Positions 14,330 to 14,597 of a stretch of DNA of 14,597 nt are shown here, piece after piece. The notes beneath the pieces are model-generated. The model was not told where the DNA came from. It saw only the letters and a program-made list of their open reading frames with translations, and made no database searches. A program made the position numbers and the translations under genes. Every line of letters starts with the position of its first letter. Position 1 is the first letter of the stretch. This DNA comes from Pseudomonadota bacterium (GTDB lineage Bacteria; Myxococcota; Polyangia; Polyangiales; Polyangiaceae), in NCBI GenBank assembly GCA_023419055.1, contig JAEZYO010000989.1, positions 1 to 14,597 of the forward strand, in the 5' to 3' direction.

Positions 14330-14597
14330 ATGACGCAACTCATCGAGCTCTCTCGAGAACTGGAACGGCTCGTCGCCAACACCGCGCCGAGTGTGGTCGC
14401 GGTGGAGCACGACCGCGGGCAAGGTAGCGGCGTCATCATCGCCGACGACGGCTACGTGGTCACGAACGCGCACGTCGTGCACGACGAGCGCAAGCTGCGC
14501 GTGCGGCTCGGCAGCGGGGCCGAGTACTCGGCGGAGCTCGTGGGCAGCGATCCTGCGACCGATCTGGCGGTCGTGCGCGTCGCGGCGCGCTCTCTGC
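14330..14597 (+). CDS. HtrA-like trypsin-family serine protease, partial at right edge
   Basis: A second HtrA-like gene, cut by the right edge after 89 residues. The ATG at 14330 has GGAG at 14321-14324 and lies 14 bases after the first protease stop, so the two probably form an operon. The visible part is the start of the trypsin-like domain: [20 protein letters not shown] (30-49) holds the catalytic H48 in the standard TNAHVV form, and [12 protein letters not shown] (73-84) holds D78. It is closer to consensus than its upstream neighbour. The N-terminus ([20 protein letters not shown]) is again without a signal peptide and begins at the same point relative to the domain. The Ser residue and any PDZ domain lie beyond the window. 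Confidence 0.88.
   Translation, partial: MTQLIELSRELERLVANTAPSVVAVEHDRGQGSGVIIADDGYVVTNAHVVHDERKLRVRLGSGAEYSAELVGSDPATDLAVVRVAARSL

Overview
The window is a GC-rich, almost fully coding piece of bacterial chromosome (GC by eye about two thirds, not computed). Signs of the source: very strong G/C at third codon positions, GTG and TTG starts, divergent and convergent genes packed with gaps under 130 bases, and a lipoprotein with a linker rich in Asp-Ala-Gly. This suits a Myxococcota (Polyangia-type) deltaproteobacterium, but that is inference without a marker gene. I see no mobile element, CRISPR array, tRNA, rRNA or prophage, and no gene-free stretch longer than about 130 bases.

Left part (1-5559). 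On the minus strand, the left edge cuts an RND-type efflux periplasmic adaptor, preceded by its likely TetR-family regulator. A sigma70-like promoter followed by two identical 11-bp palindromes sits just upstream of tetR, the expected layout for autorepression of an efflux operon. Upstream of that lies a minus-strand RNA guanine-N2 methyltransferase-like protein with an unusual HEAT-repeat N-terminus. It is divergent from a Nudix (ADP-ribose pyrophosphatase-like) gene. The Nudix gene converges, with 3 bases between stops, on a large fusion of an RlmD/RumA-type rRNA uracil-5 methyltransferase with an RluA-type pseudouridine synthase. Several catalytic motifs in the fusion are altered.

Middle part (5642-11908, plus strand). 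A small DUF486 membrane protein is followed by an inositol-monophosphatase-superfamily enzyme, a GalE-type UDP-glucose 4-epimerase, and a tightly coupled four-gene operon: lutC, lutA, lutB and a fumarylacetoacetate-hydrolase-family gene. Each junction in that operon is a 4-base stop/start overlap, using GTG, TTG and ATG starts in turn. The hydrolase resembles 2,4-diketo-3-deoxy-L-fuconate/L-rhamnonate hydrolases. These release pyruvate plus L-lactate, which LutABC would then oxidise, so the four genes form a plausible end section of a non-phosphorylating deoxysugar pathway.

Right part (11984-14597, plus strand). A NarL/LuxR-type regulator with a degenerate receiver (Glu in place of the phosphoacceptor Asp) is followed by a lipoprotein of unknown function, a probable terminator, and two tandem HtrA-like serine proteases without signal peptides. 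The second protease is cut by the right edge.

No wholly new system stands out. The best leads are the RlmD-RluA fusion with altered active-site motifs, the lactate-producing and lactate-consuming operon, the pseudo-receiver regulator, and the unexported tandem HtrA pair.
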